From Streptomyces griseosporeus (GTDB taxonomy: Bacteria > Actinomycetota > Actinomycetes > Streptomycetales > Streptomycetaceae): a DNA stretch of 64,000 nt. Below the pieces are notes generated by a model. It saw only the letters and a list, made by a program, of their open reading frames with translations. It searched no databases and was not told where the DNA came from. Positions 7,560 to 16,600 of the stretch are shown in pieces. Every line of letters begins with the position of its first letter. Position 1 is the first letter of the stretch. Both the position numbers and the translations under genes were made by a program. The stretch is taken from positions 496,001 to 560,000 of the forward strand of contig NZ_BNBR01000006.1 in NCBI RefSeq assembly GCF_014656055.1. Reading direction: 5' to 3'.

Positions 7560-8453
7560 CTAGCTCCCCTGCGCGACGGCCCAGCGCGCGATCCGCTCCA
7601 GCAACTCGTCGGCGGCGGCGTTCTCGGCGTGGCCCATGCCCCGCTCCAGCCACAGTTCCCCGTGGTCACCGGCGGCGTCGGCGAGCATGCGCGGGTGGTC
7701 GAGGGGGAAGTAGCCGTCGCGGTCGCCGTGGACGATCAGGAGGGGTGTGGGCGCGATGCGCGGGACCGCCTCGACGGGGGAGAGCGGCACCGGGTCCCAC
7801 TCGCGGTGGTGGATCCGGGTGCGGAAGCCGTAGCGGCCGACGAGCCGGCCCGCCGGCCGGGTCACCAGCCAGTGCAGCCGCCGCATGGGCGCCGTACCGC
7901 GGTAGTACCACCGGGCGGGCGCGCTGACCGACACGACCGCGTCCGTGCGCCCCCCGTGCTCCCGTGCACCCGAACGGCCGTACAGCCGCTCACCGTCGCC
8001 GGAACGGCCGTACAGCGCCGCGTGCCGCAGGACCACCGAGCCGCCCATGGAGAAGCCGACGGTGACCACGCGCGCGTGGCCGAGACCGCGCGCCCACTCC
8101 ACCGCGGCCAGCAGGTCCAGCACCTCGCGGTCGCCCACCGTGGAGCGCCCGCCGGACGCCCCATGACCGCGGAAGGAGAAGGTCACCACGGCGCCGTACC
8201 GTGCGAACGCCGCCGCGACCCGCCGGACGTGCGGCCGGTCGGCGTCACCGGTGAACCCGTGGGCGATCACGAACACCGGGGCACCGGAAGGTGACGCGGA
8301 GGCGTCGTCCACGGTCGCTCCCGGGTCGTACACGGCTTCGATCCGCACCCCGTCGGCGGTCCGCAGAAACGTCCGCGCCGGCACCCCACGGCCCGTCTCA
8401 CCCTTCGGACGATCGGTGGAACGTGCCACATCTCCTGCCGGACCAGAGCTCAT
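7560..8453 (-). CDS. Alpha/beta hydrolase
   Basis: 297 aa, start at ATG (MSSGPAGD). The fold is clear: FVIAHGFTGDADRP (oxyanion loop), TFSFRGHGASGG, the nucleophile elbow GFSMGG, an acid in VHGDRDGYFP, and the catalytic His in ERGMGHAEN near the C-terminus. The sequence resembles cytosolic esterase/peptidase-type hydrolases; substrate unknown. A 15-bp direct repeat (starts 7972 and 8002, 30 bp apart) encodes a ten-residue duplication beginning LYGRSG in the lid region, a sign of recent internal slippage. Divergent from glnR across 186 bp. Confidence 0.9.
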   Translation of the reverse strand: MSSGPAGDVARSTDRPKGETGRGVPARTFLRTADGVRIEAVYDPGATVDDASASPSGAPVFVIAHGFTGDADRPHVRRVAAAFARYGAVVTFSFRGHGASGGRSTVGDREVLDLLAAVEWARGLGHARVVTVGFSMGGSVVLRHAALYGRSGDGERLYGRSGAREHGGRTDAVVSVSAPARWYYRGTAPMRRLHWLVTRPAGRLVGRYGFRTRIHHREWDPVPLSPVEAVPRIAPTPLLIVHGDRDGYFPLDHPRMLADAAGDHGELWLERGMGHAENAAADELLERIARWAVAQGS

Positions 8454-8639
8454 GTGGGCTATTCTGCTGGGCAGAGGATCCGGGCAACGTAGCCCCCGGG
8501 TCCTTTTGTGCTTTCGGAAGCGTTGTATACGAAGCGGGACACCTCCTGCGACGCTCGCTCGTGTATGGGGCCTTTCGGGAACGCAGAGCAGTGCTGTGGC
8601 CGAAAACGTCCTCGCAGGGACCGAGGAGGAACCAGACGT

Positions 8640-9419
8640 ATGAGTTCTCTGCTGCTCCTGACCAACGCCCTCCAGCCGTCGACGGAGGTGCTGCCCGCGC
8701 TCGGCCTGCTCCTGCACAACGTGCGGGTCGCCCCGGCGGAGGGCCCCGCCCTGGTCGACACCCCCGGTGCCGACGTGATCCTGGTCGACGGCCGGCGCGA
8801 CCTCCCGCAGGTGCGCAGCCTGTGCCAGCTGCTGCGCTCCACGGGCCCCGGCTGTCCGCTCGTCCTGGTGGTCACCGAGGGCGGCCTCGCCGCCGTCACC
8901 GCCGACTGGGGCATCGACGACGTCCTGCTCGACACCGCGGGTCCCGCCGAGGTGGAGGCGCGGCTGCGGCTGGCGATGGGCCGGCAGCAGATCGTCAACG
9001 ACGACTCCCCGATGGAGATCCGCAACGGCGACCTGTCGGTGGACGAGGCGACCTACTCGGCCAAGCTGAAGGGCCGGGTCCTCGACCTCACCTTCAAGGA
9101 GTTCGAGCTCCTCAAATACCTCGCCCAGCACCCGGGCCGCGTCTTCACCCGCGCCCAGCTCCTCCAGGAGGTCTGGGGCTACGACTACTTCGGCGGCACC
9201 CGGACGGTCGACGTGCACGTACGGCGGCTGCGGGCCAAGCTCGGCCCCGAGCACGAGTCGCTGATCGGCACCGTCCGGAACGTCGGTTATCGATTCGTTA
9301 CGCCTGAAAAGGGCGACCGGAGCGGCGACGACACCAAGGCCAAGGCGGACCGGGCAAAGAAGGAGGATGCGGACACTACGCCGTCCGTGAGCGCCTCCGA
9401 GGTCACCGCGGACGCCTGA
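8640..9419 (+). CDS. glnR: Global nitrogen-response regulator GlnR
   Basis: 259 aa, OmpR-family. The receiver domain (1-120) starts MSSLLLLTNALQPST and keeps Asp50 (DVILVDGRRD) but lacks the usual acidic pocket and has no kinase neighbour, matching the atypical orphan receiver of GlnR. The C-terminal winged helix (about 130-225) includes LTFKEFELLKYLAQHPGRVF, then a charged, probably disordered tail. In Streptomyces GlnR activates glnA, glnII and amtB and represses others under nitrogen limitation. GAGGAGGAA upstream supports the ATG. The sequence matches S. coelicolor GlnR (SCO4159) closely as I remember it. Confidence 0.95.
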   Translation: MSSLLLLTNALQPSTEVLPALGLLLHNVRVAPAEGPALVDTPGADVILVDGRRDLPQVRSLCQLLRSTGPGCPLVLVVTEGGLAAVTADWGIDDVLLDTAGPAEVEARLRLAMGRQQIVNDDSPMEIRNGDLSVDEATYSAKLKGRVLDLTFKEFELLKYLAQHPGRVFTRAQLLQEVWGYDYFGGTRTVDVHVRRLRAKLGPEHESLIGTVRNVGYRFVTPEKGDRSGDDTKAKADRAKKEDADTTPSVSASEVTADA

Positions 9420-9514
9420 CGGCCGCCGGAGCCGGGCCTCGCGAACGGTTGCGGACGCACATCCCCGCCGCATCCACGCTCTGATACGCCCTGCCCAGAG
9501 CGGGTCTCTCCGCG

Positions 9515-9520
9515 TAGACT
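9515..9520 (+). promoter_or_regulatory. -10 element of a probable leaderless promoter
   Basis: TAGACT lies 6 nt before the GTG of the LacI-family gene, and no Shine-Dalgarno is present in between. This spacing places the transcription start at the GTG. No convincing -35 was found. Confidence 0.45.
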
Positions 9521-9526
9521 CCGCGC

Positions 9527-10549
9527 GTGGCCAAGGTGACTCGGGATGACGTGGCGCGACTGGCGGGGACTTCCACCGCCGTGGTCAGCTACGTCATCAA
9601 CAACGGACCCCGGCCGGTCGCCCCGGCCACGCGCGAGCGTGTCCTCGCCGCGATCAAGGAGCTGGGGTACCGGCCCGACCGGGTCGCCCAGGCGATGGCG
9701 TCGCGGCGCACCGACCTCATAGGCCTGATCATCCCCGACGCCCGCCAGCCCTTCTTCGGCGAGATGGCACACGCCGTGGAGTGGGCCGCCGCCGAGCGCG
9801 GGAAGATGGTGCTGGTCGGCAACACCGACTACGTCGCCGAGCGCGAGGTGCACTACCTGCGCGCCTTCCTCGGCATGCGGGTCTCCGGCCTGATCCTCGT
9901 CTCCCACGCGCTGAACGACCTGGCCGCCGCCGAGATCGAGGCCTGGGACGCCCGCGTGGTGCTGATGCACGAGCGGCCCGAGGCCATCGACGACGTCGCC
10001 GTCGTCACCGACGACCTCGGCGGCGCCCGGCTCGCCGTGAGCCACCTGCTGGAACACGGCTACGAGTACGTGGCCTGTATGGGCGGCACCGCTGACACCC
10101 CCGCGGTCGGCGACCCGGTCTCCGACCACGTCGAGGGCTGGCGGCGCGCGATGGACGAGGCCGGGATATCCACCGAGGGCCGGCTCTTCGAGGCCCCGTA
10201 CAACCGCTACGACGCCTACAAGGTCGCCCTGGACATCCTCTCCGGGCCCGACCGTCCCCCGGCGATCTTCTGCTCCACCGACGACCAGGCGATCGGCCTG
10301 CTGCGGGCGGCGCGCGAGCTGCGGATCGACGTGCCCGGGCAGCTGGCGGTGGCGGGCTTCGACGACATCAAGGAGGCGGCGCTGGCGGACCCGCCGCTGA
10401 CGACGGTCGCCTCGGACCGCTCGGCGATGGCCCGCTCCGCGGTCGACCTCGTCCTCGACGACGGGCTGCGGGTGGCGGGCTCGCGCCGGGAGCGGCTGAA
10501 GGTGTTCCCGTCGCGGCTGGTGCTGCGGCGGTCGTGCGGGTGTGCGTGA
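9527..10549 (+). CDS. LacI/GalR family transcriptional regulator
   Basis: 340 aa, start GTG (MAKVTRDDVARLAGTS). The N-terminal helix-turn-helix and hinge (about 4-60) read VTRDDVARLAGTSTAVVSYV through LGYRPDRVAQAMASRRT. The C-terminal periplasmic-binding-like effector domain runs from TDLIGLIIPD to the end. The protein ends in RRSCGCA, with a Cys pair unusual for the family. The ligand is not predictable: it is not next to sugar-transport genes but lies between glnR and a serine protease gene. A TAGACT box just upstream suggests a leaderless transcript. Confidence 0.9.
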   Translation: MAKVTRDDVARLAGTSTAVVSYVINNGPRPVAPATRERVLAAIKELGYRPDRVAQAMASRRTDLIGLIIPDARQPFFGEMAHAVEWAAAERGKMVLVGNTDYVAEREVHYLRAFLGMRVSGLILVSHALNDLAAAEIEAWDARVVLMHERPEAIDDVAVVTDDLGGARLAVSHLLEHGYEYVACMGGTADTPAVGDPVSDHVEGWRRAMDEAGISTEGRLFEAPYNRYDAYKVALDILSGPDRPPAIFCSTDDQAIGLLRAARELRIDVPGQLAVAGFDDIKEAALADPPLTTVASDRSAMARSAVDLVLDDGLRVAGSRRERLKVFPSRLVLRRSCGCA

Positions 10550-10652
10550 CGCTCTGAGACGCTGACGGACGCGCCCTTATTTCGGGCATACGAGGTTCTG
10601 TCGGGCTTCTCAGGCGGGTCTCAGGAAGCTCTCATGGTCGGCGGCGAAGCTC

Positions 10653-11663
10653 ATGAACATGACCGAGAGCGAGAGCTTCCAGCAGCAGACCCCGGTGAAC
10701 CCCGAGTGGCCGCCCCCGCCGGCGTACGCCCCGGCGCCGAGCGCGGCTCCGGTTCCGGGCACGGGCACGGTTCCGGCCCCGGCGCACAAGAAGCGCACCC
10801 GTGGCCCCCTCGCCCTGCTCGCCGCCGTGGCGATCGTGGCCGCGGCGATCGGCGGCGGCACGGCCTACGGCATCCAGGAGCTCACCGGCGCGCACGACAC
10901 CGCCGCGAGCGCCACCGCGACCAGCGTCGTACCGGCCGCCAAGAAGGGCGACATCGCGGCGATCGCCGCGGCCGTCAGCCCGAGCATCGTCGAGATCAAG
11001 GCGAGCCTGGCGAACGGCTCCTCCACCGGCTCCGGCGTGATCATCACCTCCGACGGCGAGATCCTCACCAACAACCACGTCGTCGCCGGCGCCACCGAGA
11101 TCAAGGTGTCGACCAGCGACGGCAAGGAGTACACCGCGAAGGTCGTCGGCACCGACAGCAAGAAGGACCTCGCCCTGGTCAAGCTGGAGGGCGCCTCCGG
11201 ACTGAAGGCGGCGAGCCTGGGCGACTCCTCGAACGTCCAGGTCGGCGACACGGTCGTGGCGATCGGCTCGCCCGAGGGCCTGACCGGCACCGTGACCAGC
11301 GGCATCGTCTCCGCGCTCGACCGTGACGTGACCGTCTCCACGGACGAGGGCCAGGGGCAGCAGGGCGGCGGCGACGGCGGCTGGCCGTTCGAGTTCGGCG
11401 GCCGGCAGTTCAACGGCGACACCGGCTCGTCCACGACGACGTACAAGGCGATCCAGACCGACGCCTCGCTCAACCCGGGCAACTCCGGCGGCGCGCTGAT
11501 CGACATGAACGGCAACATCATCGGCATCAACTCCGCGATGTACTCCGCCTCCGGCTCCGGCTCGTCCTCCGCGGACGCCGGCAGCGTGGGCCTGGGCTTC
11601 GCCATCCCGGTCAACACGGTCAAGGCCGACCTGGCGAATCTTCGCTCAGGCGCGCAGAACTGA
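10653..11663 (+). CDS. Membrane-anchored HtrA-like serine protease without PDZ domain
   Basis: 336 aa. A Pro/Ala-rich cytoplasmic N-terminus (1-50) precedes one transmembrane helix (about 51-72) and an extracytoplasmic chymotrypsin-fold protease. The triad is visible: His142 in TNNHVVAG, Asp172 in KKDLALVK, Ser278 in NPGNSGGAL. The chain ends about 55 residues after the serine, so the PDZ domain typical of DegP/HtrA is missing. An in-frame ATG two codons later is an alternative start. A Gly/Gln-rich insert (about 234-262) sits before the serine loop. A role in envelope protein quality control is likely. Confidence 0.9.
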   Translation: MNMTESESFQQQTPVNPEWPPPPAYAPAPSAAPVPGTGTVPAPAHKKRTRGPLALLAAVAIVAAAIGGGTAYGIQELTGAHDTAASATATSVVPAAKKGDIAAIAAAVSPSIVEIKASLANGSSTGSGVIITSDGEILTNNHVVAGATEIKVSTSDGKEYTAKVVGTDSKKDLALVKLEGASGLKAASLGDSSNVQVGDTVVAIGSPEGLTGTVTSGIVSALDRDVTVSTDEGQGQQGGGDGGWPFEFGGRQFNGDTGSSTTTYKAIQTDASLNPGNSGGALIDMNGNIIGINSAMYSASGSGSSSADAGSVGLGFAIPVNTVKADLANLRSGAQN

Positions 11664-11687
11664 CCTCTCGGAACCGAGGAGAGTCCC

Positions 11688-11903
11688 ATGATCCAGCAGG
11701 TCGCCCACACCGTCCCCGGCACCGGCCCGGCCGCGCTGACCCTGGCTCTGCAGGTGGCGTACGAGCTGCACGCCCCGAAGGCCCCGGCGCTGCCTCCGGT
11801 CCGCCCCGCCGAGATCGCCGCACCCCTGCCGACCGGCCTGCGTGCCGGTCACCCGCACCGCCGCAAGGTGCCGCTGGGACGGCTGACGGCGGTCCACGGC
11901 TGA
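11688..11903 (+). CDS. Small hypothetical protein, 71 aa
   Basis: Starts 25 bp after the protease stop, with GAGGAGA about 6 nt before ATG, a strong ribosome-binding site. The product is Ala/Pro-rich with a basic C-terminus (HPHRRKVPLGRLTAVHG) and no recognisable domain. The codon third positions look GC-rich as in real genes. It could be the second gene of the protease operon. Coding status is supported by the ribosome-binding site and spacing, not by homology. Confidence 0.5.
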   Translation: MIQQVAHTVPGTGPAALTLALQVAYELHAPKAPALPPVRPAEIAAPLPTGLRAGHPHRRKVPLGRLTAVHG

Positions 11904-12047
11904 CGCGGCGCTGGGGCCGTACCCCCGGCGGCGAGGGCCGCCGCGTCCATGGCCGTACGCCTGCCCGGCATGCGACGCTGAGACCGGCCGCATGGAAGGG
12001 CCCCGCGGTCGCACGACCACCCACCGCACCCGAGGACACCGCCACCG

Positions 12048-12782
12048 ATGAGCCCCGCCGAAGGCGACCGTGACACCCAGCGCATCCTGATCGTCGACGA
12101 CGAGCCCGCGGTGCGCGAGGCCCTCCAGCGCAGCCTCGCCTTCGAGGGATACGGCACCGAGGTCGCCGTCGACGGCGCCGACGCGCTGGAGAAGGCGTCG
12201 GCCTGCCGGCCCGACCTGATCGTCCTCGACATCCAGATGCCCCGCATGGACGGCCTGACCGCCGCCCGCCGCATCCGCGGCGCCGGAGACACCACCCCCA
12301 TCCTGATGCTGACCGCCCGCGACACCGTCGGCGACCGGGTCACCGGCCTGGACGCGGGCGCCGACGACTACCTGGTCAAGCCGTTCGAGCTGGACGAGCT
12401 GTTCGCCCGGATCCGCGCCCTGCTGCGCCGCAGCTCCTATGCCGCCGCGGTGGCCGCCGCGGCCGAGGACGACGACGTGCTCGCCTTCGCCGACCTGCGG
12501 ATGAACCTCGCGACCCGCGAGGTCACCCGGGGCGGGCGGACGGTGGAGCTGACCCGGACCGAGTTCACCCTGCTGGAGATGTTCATGGCGCACCCGCGCC
12601 AGGTCCTCACCCGCGAGCAGATCCTGAAGGCGGTGTGGGGCTTCGACTTCGAGCCCAGCTCCAACTCCCTGGACGTGTACGTCATGTACCTGCGCCGCAA
12701 GACCGAGGCGGGCGGCGAGCCGCGCCTGGTGCACACCGTGCGGGGCGTCGGATACGTCCTGCGGCAGGGCGGCGCGGAGTGA
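12048..12782 (+). CDS. OmpR-family response regulator
   Basis: 244 aa, MprA/PrrA-like. The receiver domain holds the acidic pocket Asp17-Asp18 (IVDDEP), the phosphoacceptor Asp61 (LIVLDIQMPRMDG) and the conserved Lys in DDYLVKPF. The winged-helix DNA-binding domain covers about 145-240 (LTRTEFTLLEMFMAHPRQVL). An Ala/Asp-rich linker joins them. The gene overlaps the histidine-kinase start (GTGA), so the pair is translationally coupled. The protease and pectin-degrading neighbours could be targets, but no binding site was identified. Confidence 0.93.
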   Translation: MSPAEGDRDTQRILIVDDEPAVREALQRSLAFEGYGTEVAVDGADALEKASACRPDLIVLDIQMPRMDGLTAARRIRGAGDTTPILMLTARDTVGDRVTGLDAGADDYLVKPFELDELFARIRALLRRSSYAAAVAAAAEDDDVLAFADLRMNLATREVTRGGRTVELTRTEFTLLEMFMAHPRQVLTREQILKAVWGFDFEPSSNSLDVYVMYLRRKTEAGGEPRLVHTVRGVGYVLRQGGAE

Positions 12783-14236
12783 ACACGGTCGTCCGGCAGT
12801 TCCGCGCGCTGCCGATCCGCTCCCGGCTGGCGCTGCTGGTGGCGGCGGCGGTGGCGTTCGCGGTCGCGGCGGTGTCGGTGACGTGCTGGTTCATCGTCAA
12901 GGGCAAGCTGTACGACGAACTGGACAGCGACCTGCGCTCGGCGGCCAACCGCCCGGTGCAGCAGACGCTGTTCCTGGAGGCGATCGGCAGCTGCTCCGCG
13001 TCGCCGTCGAACTCGCTGCCGTTCGGCCCCCGGGTGCGCGGCTACTCGCAGATCGTGAAGGCCGACGGCACCGTCTGTGTCTTCCCCGGCGCCAACGGCA
13101 CGGTGAAGGTGACCGCCGCCGACCGGGCCGTGGCCGAGCATCCCGACCCGCGCGAGCCGAGCATCCGCAACGGCACCGACACCGACGGCAACCCGGTGCG
13201 GGTGCTGACGACGGCGCTGGTCGTCGACGCGCAGTCGGAGCGGTACTCCGCGCAGAACGCCGCGCTGCTCATCGCCGTACCGCTGCGCAGCACCGAGGCC
13301 ACGCTCAACGAACTGGCGCTGCTGCTGCTCCTCGTCTCCGGCATAGGGGTGCTCGGCGCGGGCGCCGCCGGCCTCGCCGTGGCCCGCGCGGGCCTGCGCC
13401 CCGTCGACAAGCTGACGGAGGCCGTGGAACACGTGGCGCGCACCGAGGACCTGTCCATCCGCATCCCCGTGGACGACGACAGCGAGGACGAGGTGGCCCG
13501 GCTGTCCCGCTCCTTCAACTCCATGACGTCGGCCCTGGCCAGCAGCCGCGACCTGCAGCAGCAGCTGATCGCCGACGCGGGCCACGAACTGCGGACGCCC
13601 CTGACGTCCCTGCGCACCAACATCGAGCTCCTCTCCCGCAGCGAGGAGACGGGCCGCCCGATCCCCCCGGCCGACCGCAAGGCGCTCCTGGCCTCGGTGA
13701 AGGCCCAGATGACGGAACTTGCCGCGCTCATCGGCGACCTCCAGGAACTCTCCCGTTCGGAGGGCCAGCGCGGCGAACGCGTCCAGGTGGTCTCGCTGGA
13801 GGACACGGTGGAGTCGGCCCTGCGCCGCGCCCGCCTGCGCGGCCCCGAGCTGACCATCACGGCGTCCCTGGAACCGTGGTACGTGCGCGCAGAACCGGCG
13901 GCGCTGGAGCGGGCGGTGGTCAACATCCTCGACAACGCGGTCAAGTTCAGCCCCCGGGACGCCACGATCGACGTGCAGCTCACCGGCGGTGTCCTCACGG
14001 TCCGCGACCACGGCCCCGGCATCCCCGCCGACGAACTCCCGCACGTCTTCGACCGCTTCTGGCGCTCCCCCAGCGCCCGGGCCCTGCCCGGCTCCGGCCT
14101 GGGCCTGTCCATCGTCGCCCGCACGGTCCGGCAGTCGGGCGGCACGGTGGCCCTCGCCCCGGCGGACGGCGGCGGGACGGTGGCGACGGTACGGCTGCCG
14201 GGGGCGCCGACTCCGCCGCCGGAGCAGCCGGCGTAG
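12779..14236 (+). CDS. Sensor histidine kinase
   Basis: 485 aa. The chosen GTG start overlaps the response-regulator stop by 4 nt. Topology: helix about 17-39, extracytoplasmic sensor about 40-177 with two cysteines (GSCSASP and GTVCVFP), helix about 178-203, HAMP linker (about 204-258), then the dimerisation/phosphoacceptor helix with His269 (DAGHELRTPLTSLR) and a GHKL ATPase domain showing N (NILDNAVKFSP), G1 (DHGPGIP) and G2 (GSGLGLSIV) boxes. It autophosphorylates and passes phosphate to its partner. The signal is unknown; the sensor shape is like MprB-type envelope-stress kinases. Confidence 0.93.
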   Translation: MNTVVRQFRALPIRSRLALLVAAAVAFAVAAVSVTCWFIVKGKLYDELDSDLRSAANRPVQQTLFLEAIGSCSASPSNSLPFGPRVRGYSQIVKADGTVCVFPGANGTVKVTAADRAVAEHPDPREPSIRNGTDTDGNPVRVLTTALVVDAQSERYSAQNAALLIAVPLRSTEATLNELALLLLLVSGIGVLGAGAAGLAVARAGLRPVDKLTEAVEHVARTEDLSIRIPVDDDSEDEVARLSRSFNSMTSALASSRDLQQQLIADAGHELRTPLTSLRTNIELLSRSEETGRPIPPADRKALLASVKAQMTELAALIGDLQELSRSEGQRGERVQVVSLEDTVESALRRARLRGPELTITASLEPWYVRAEPAALERAVVNILDNAVKFSPRDATIDVQLTGGVLTVRDHGPGIPADELPHVFDRFWRSPSARALPGSGLGLSIVARTVRQSGGTVALAPADGGGTVATVRLPGAPTPPPEQPA

Positions 14237-14247
14237 GAGAACCCGGT

Positions 14248-14292
14248 TTCTTCCGGTCCGGCTTCTTCCGGTCCGCCTTCTTCCGGCCCGGC
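14248..14292. repeat. Three tandem 15-bp repeats
   Basis: Three consecutive copies of TTCTTCCGGTCCGGC with one mismatch each in copies two and three, lying between the kinase stop and the pectinase gene. They have no hairpin potential of note and look like replication slippage. Confidence 0.7.
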
Positions 14293-14363
14293 GGCAACCC
14301 CGCGCCCCACCCGCGGCGACTCCCTCTCGACCCGCACGGCACCTACCCGAGAGGGAGCCACGT

Positions 14364-16427
14364 ATGACCACCCCCCGCGCCCGCGTCCCCGCACGCGCCC
14401 GGCACCGCAGAAGCCGTACCGCGCTCGCCACCGGCATCCCGCTGGCCGTCGTCGCGGCCGGCGTGCTCGGGTACGGCACGTTCTACGGCGGTCAGCAGCA
14501 GGCGTCCGCCGCGACCGCGCCCGCCTGGGCGACGGCCGCCGCCGACGGCTTCGCCTCCGTCAACGCGCTCGGCCAGAACGGCACGTACGGCGGCCGGGAC
14601 GGACAGACGGTCACCGTCAGGACGCAGGCCGACCTGGAGAAGTACGCGACGGCGAGCGAGCCGTACGTCATCGTCGTCGCCGGGACGATCACCATGAGCC
14701 CCGTCGGCAAGGAGATCAAGGTCCGGTCGGACAAGACCATCGTCGGCTCCGGCACCTCCGGCCACATCGTCGGCGGCGGTTTCTTCCTCGGCCAGGGCGT
14801 CCACAACGTCATCCTGCGGAACCTGACCATCCGGGACGCGTACCAGGGCGTGTGGAACGACAAGGAGCACGACTACGACGCCGTCCAGATGGACGGCGCC
14901 CACCACGTGTGGATCGACCACAACGACCTGCGGCACATGGCCGACGGCCTCATCGACAGCCGCAAGGACACCACGTACCTCACCGTCTCCTGGAACAAGC
15001 TCAGCCAGGACAACAAGGCGTTCGGCATCGGCTGGACGGAGAACACCACCGCCGACATCACGATCCACCACAACTGGATCCGCGAGACCGAGCAGCGCAA
15101 CCCGTCCACGGACAACGTCGCCCACGCCCACCTCTACAACAACTACCTGGAGGACGAGCCGGGGACGACGATCACCTCCTCCTACGGCAACTACGCCCGC
15201 GGCGCCACCAGCATGCTGCTGGAGAACAGCTGGTTCCAGGGCATGAACAACCCCGTCATCCGCGACACGACGGCCACCCTGCGCCAGCGCGGCAACGTCT
15301 TCTCCGGCACGAGCGGCCGCAACGAGAGCGGCGGCAGCGGCACGGCGTGGGACCCGAGGATGTACTACCCGTACACGGCGGACCCGGCGGCGAACGTGCC
15401 CTCGCTGGTCAAGTCGGGGGCCGGGCCCCGCAGTTCGATCGGTGTGACTGCCACCCCGCTGACGGCAGCGGCGACGACCCTCACCGTCGCCAAGGACGGC
15501 ACCGGCCAGTACAAGACCGTCCAGGCGGCCGTGAACGCGGTCCCCGCGAACAACGCCGCCCGCGTCGTCATCGCCGTGAAGCCGGGCACGTACCGCGAGA
15601 CGGTCAAGGTGCCCGCCAACAAGCCGCACGTCACCATCCAGGGCACCGGCGCCGGCCGCAAGGACACGGTGATCGTCTACAACAACGCCTCCGGCACCCG
15701 GAAGCCCGACGGCTCCGGCACGTACGGCACCGGCGGCAGCGCGACCGTCGCCGTCGAGGCCGACGACTTCCAGGCCCGCAACCTCACCATCGGCAACGAC
15801 TTCGACGAGGCCGCCCACCAGGACATCGCCCAGCAGGCGGTGGCGCTGCGCACCGCGGCCGACAAGGTGTTCCTGGACTCGGTGATCGTGGAAGGCGACC
15901 AGGACACGCTCCTGCTGGACACCGCCTCGAAGGACAAGCTGGGCCGCGTCTACATGACCAACTCCTATGTGATCGGCAACGTCGACTTCATCTTCGGCCG
16001 GGCGACGGCCGTCATCGACCGCTCGGTGATCACGCTGAAGAAGCGCTGGAACGGCACCTCCGCCGGCTATGTCACGGCCCCGTCGACGGCGGCGGGCCGC
16101 CGCGGCATCCTCATCGCCAACTCCACCGTCACCGGGGACGTCTCCGACCGCAGCTTCTACCTCGGCCGCCCGTGGCACGCGGGCGGCGACGCGACCCTCG
16201 ACCCGCAGACCACGGTCCGCAACACCAGTCTGAGCGCGGCGATCAGGACGGCGCCGTGGACGGACATGAGCGGCTTCTCCTGGAAGGACGACCGCTTCGC
16301 CGAGTACAGGAACACGGGCGCGGGCTCGGGGTCGGCGAGCGGCGACCGTCCGCAGCTGACCGACGCGCAGGCCGCCGACCAGGAGGTCGCGGACTGGCTG
16401 GCGGGCTGGACGCCGAGCGCGTCGTAG
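14364..16427 (+). CDS. Secreted pectate lyase / pectinesterase fusion
   Basis: 687 aa, start ATG (MTTPRARV) after a GAGGGAG site. An Arg-rich N-terminus and hydrophobic helix form a signal peptide ending near ASAAT (about residue 50). The first half is a PL1-type parallel beta-helix pectate lyase: WIDHNDL, HMADGLIDSRKD, and the region of the catalytic Arg around NNPVIRDT. The second half (about 375-660) is a CE8 pectin methylesterase: QQAVALRTAADK, the two catalytic Asp regions GDQDTLLL and GNVDFIFGRA, and YLGRPW. De-esterification and backbone cleavage of pectin are thus in one exported chain. The TAG stop lies inside a palindromic element. Confidence 0.92.
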   Translation: MTTPRARVPARARHRRSRTALATGIPLAVVAAGVLGYGTFYGGQQQASAATAPAWATAAADGFASVNALGQNGTYGGRDGQTVTVRTQADLEKYATASEPYVIVVAGTITMSPVGKEIKVRSDKTIVGSGTSGHIVGGGFFLGQGVHNVILRNLTIRDAYQGVWNDKEHDYDAVQMDGAHHVWIDHNDLRHMADGLIDSRKDTTYLTVSWNKLSQDNKAFGIGWTENTTADITIHHNWIRETEQRNPSTDNVAHAHLYNNYLEDEPGTTITSSYGNYARGATSMLLENSWFQGMNNPVIRDTTATLRQRGNVFSGTSGRNESGGSGTAWDPRMYYPYTADPAANVPSLVKSGAGPRSSIGVTATPLTAAATTLTVAKDGTGQYKTVQAAVNAVPANNAARVVIAVKPGTYRETVKVPANKPHVTIQGTGAGRKDTVIVYNNASGTRKPDGSGTYGTGGSATVAVEADDFQARNLTIGNDFDEAAHQDIAQQAVALRTAADKVFLDSVIVEGDQDTLLLDTASKDKLGRVYMTNSYVIGNVDFIFGRATAVIDRSVITLKKRWNGTSAGYVTAPSTAAGRRGILIANSTVTGDVSDRSFYLGRPWHAGGDATLDPQTTVRNTSLSAAIRTAPWTDMSGFSWKDDRFAEYRNTGAGSGSASGDRPQLTDAQAADQEVADWLAGWTPSAS

Positions 16428-16589
16428 GGGGTGTCTCGTCGATCAGGCCGGATCAGCGAGCGGCGGCTGGTGCCGTGCATCGCAAGGCGGAGGAGGGCGT
16501 CGATGCGGAGCATCGACAACCGACGACAACGCGGCGAGGCGCGGCACCAGGCGCCGGGAGCCCGGCATGAGCGGCGAGACACCCCCTAG
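16425..16589. repeat. 165-bp MITE-like long palindrome
   Basis: Bounded by perfect 14-bp inverted ends (TAGGGGGTGTCTCG and its complement). The interior is also imperfectly self-complementary towards a central GTCGATGC/GCATCGAC hairpin, so the entire element could fold into one long hairpin. No ORF is plausible inside. The left end supplies the TAG stop of the pectinase gene. A 21-bp stretch of its left arm recurs, inverted, at 33380-33400. It may be a non-autonomous mobile element or a bidirectional terminator. Confidence 0.7.
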
Positions 16590-16600
16590 GGCCGTAGGGC

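Noticed and set aside
8454..9473. Long leftward extension of the alpha/beta hydrolase frame opposite glnR
   Set aside because: It is an antisense shadow of glnR in GC-rich DNA; the hydrolase has a sound start at 8453.
10634..11326. Alternative ATG frame after GGAAG upstream of the HtrA-like gene
   Set aside because: The frame yields an Arg/His-rich shadow; the protease frame has the complete catalytic triad.
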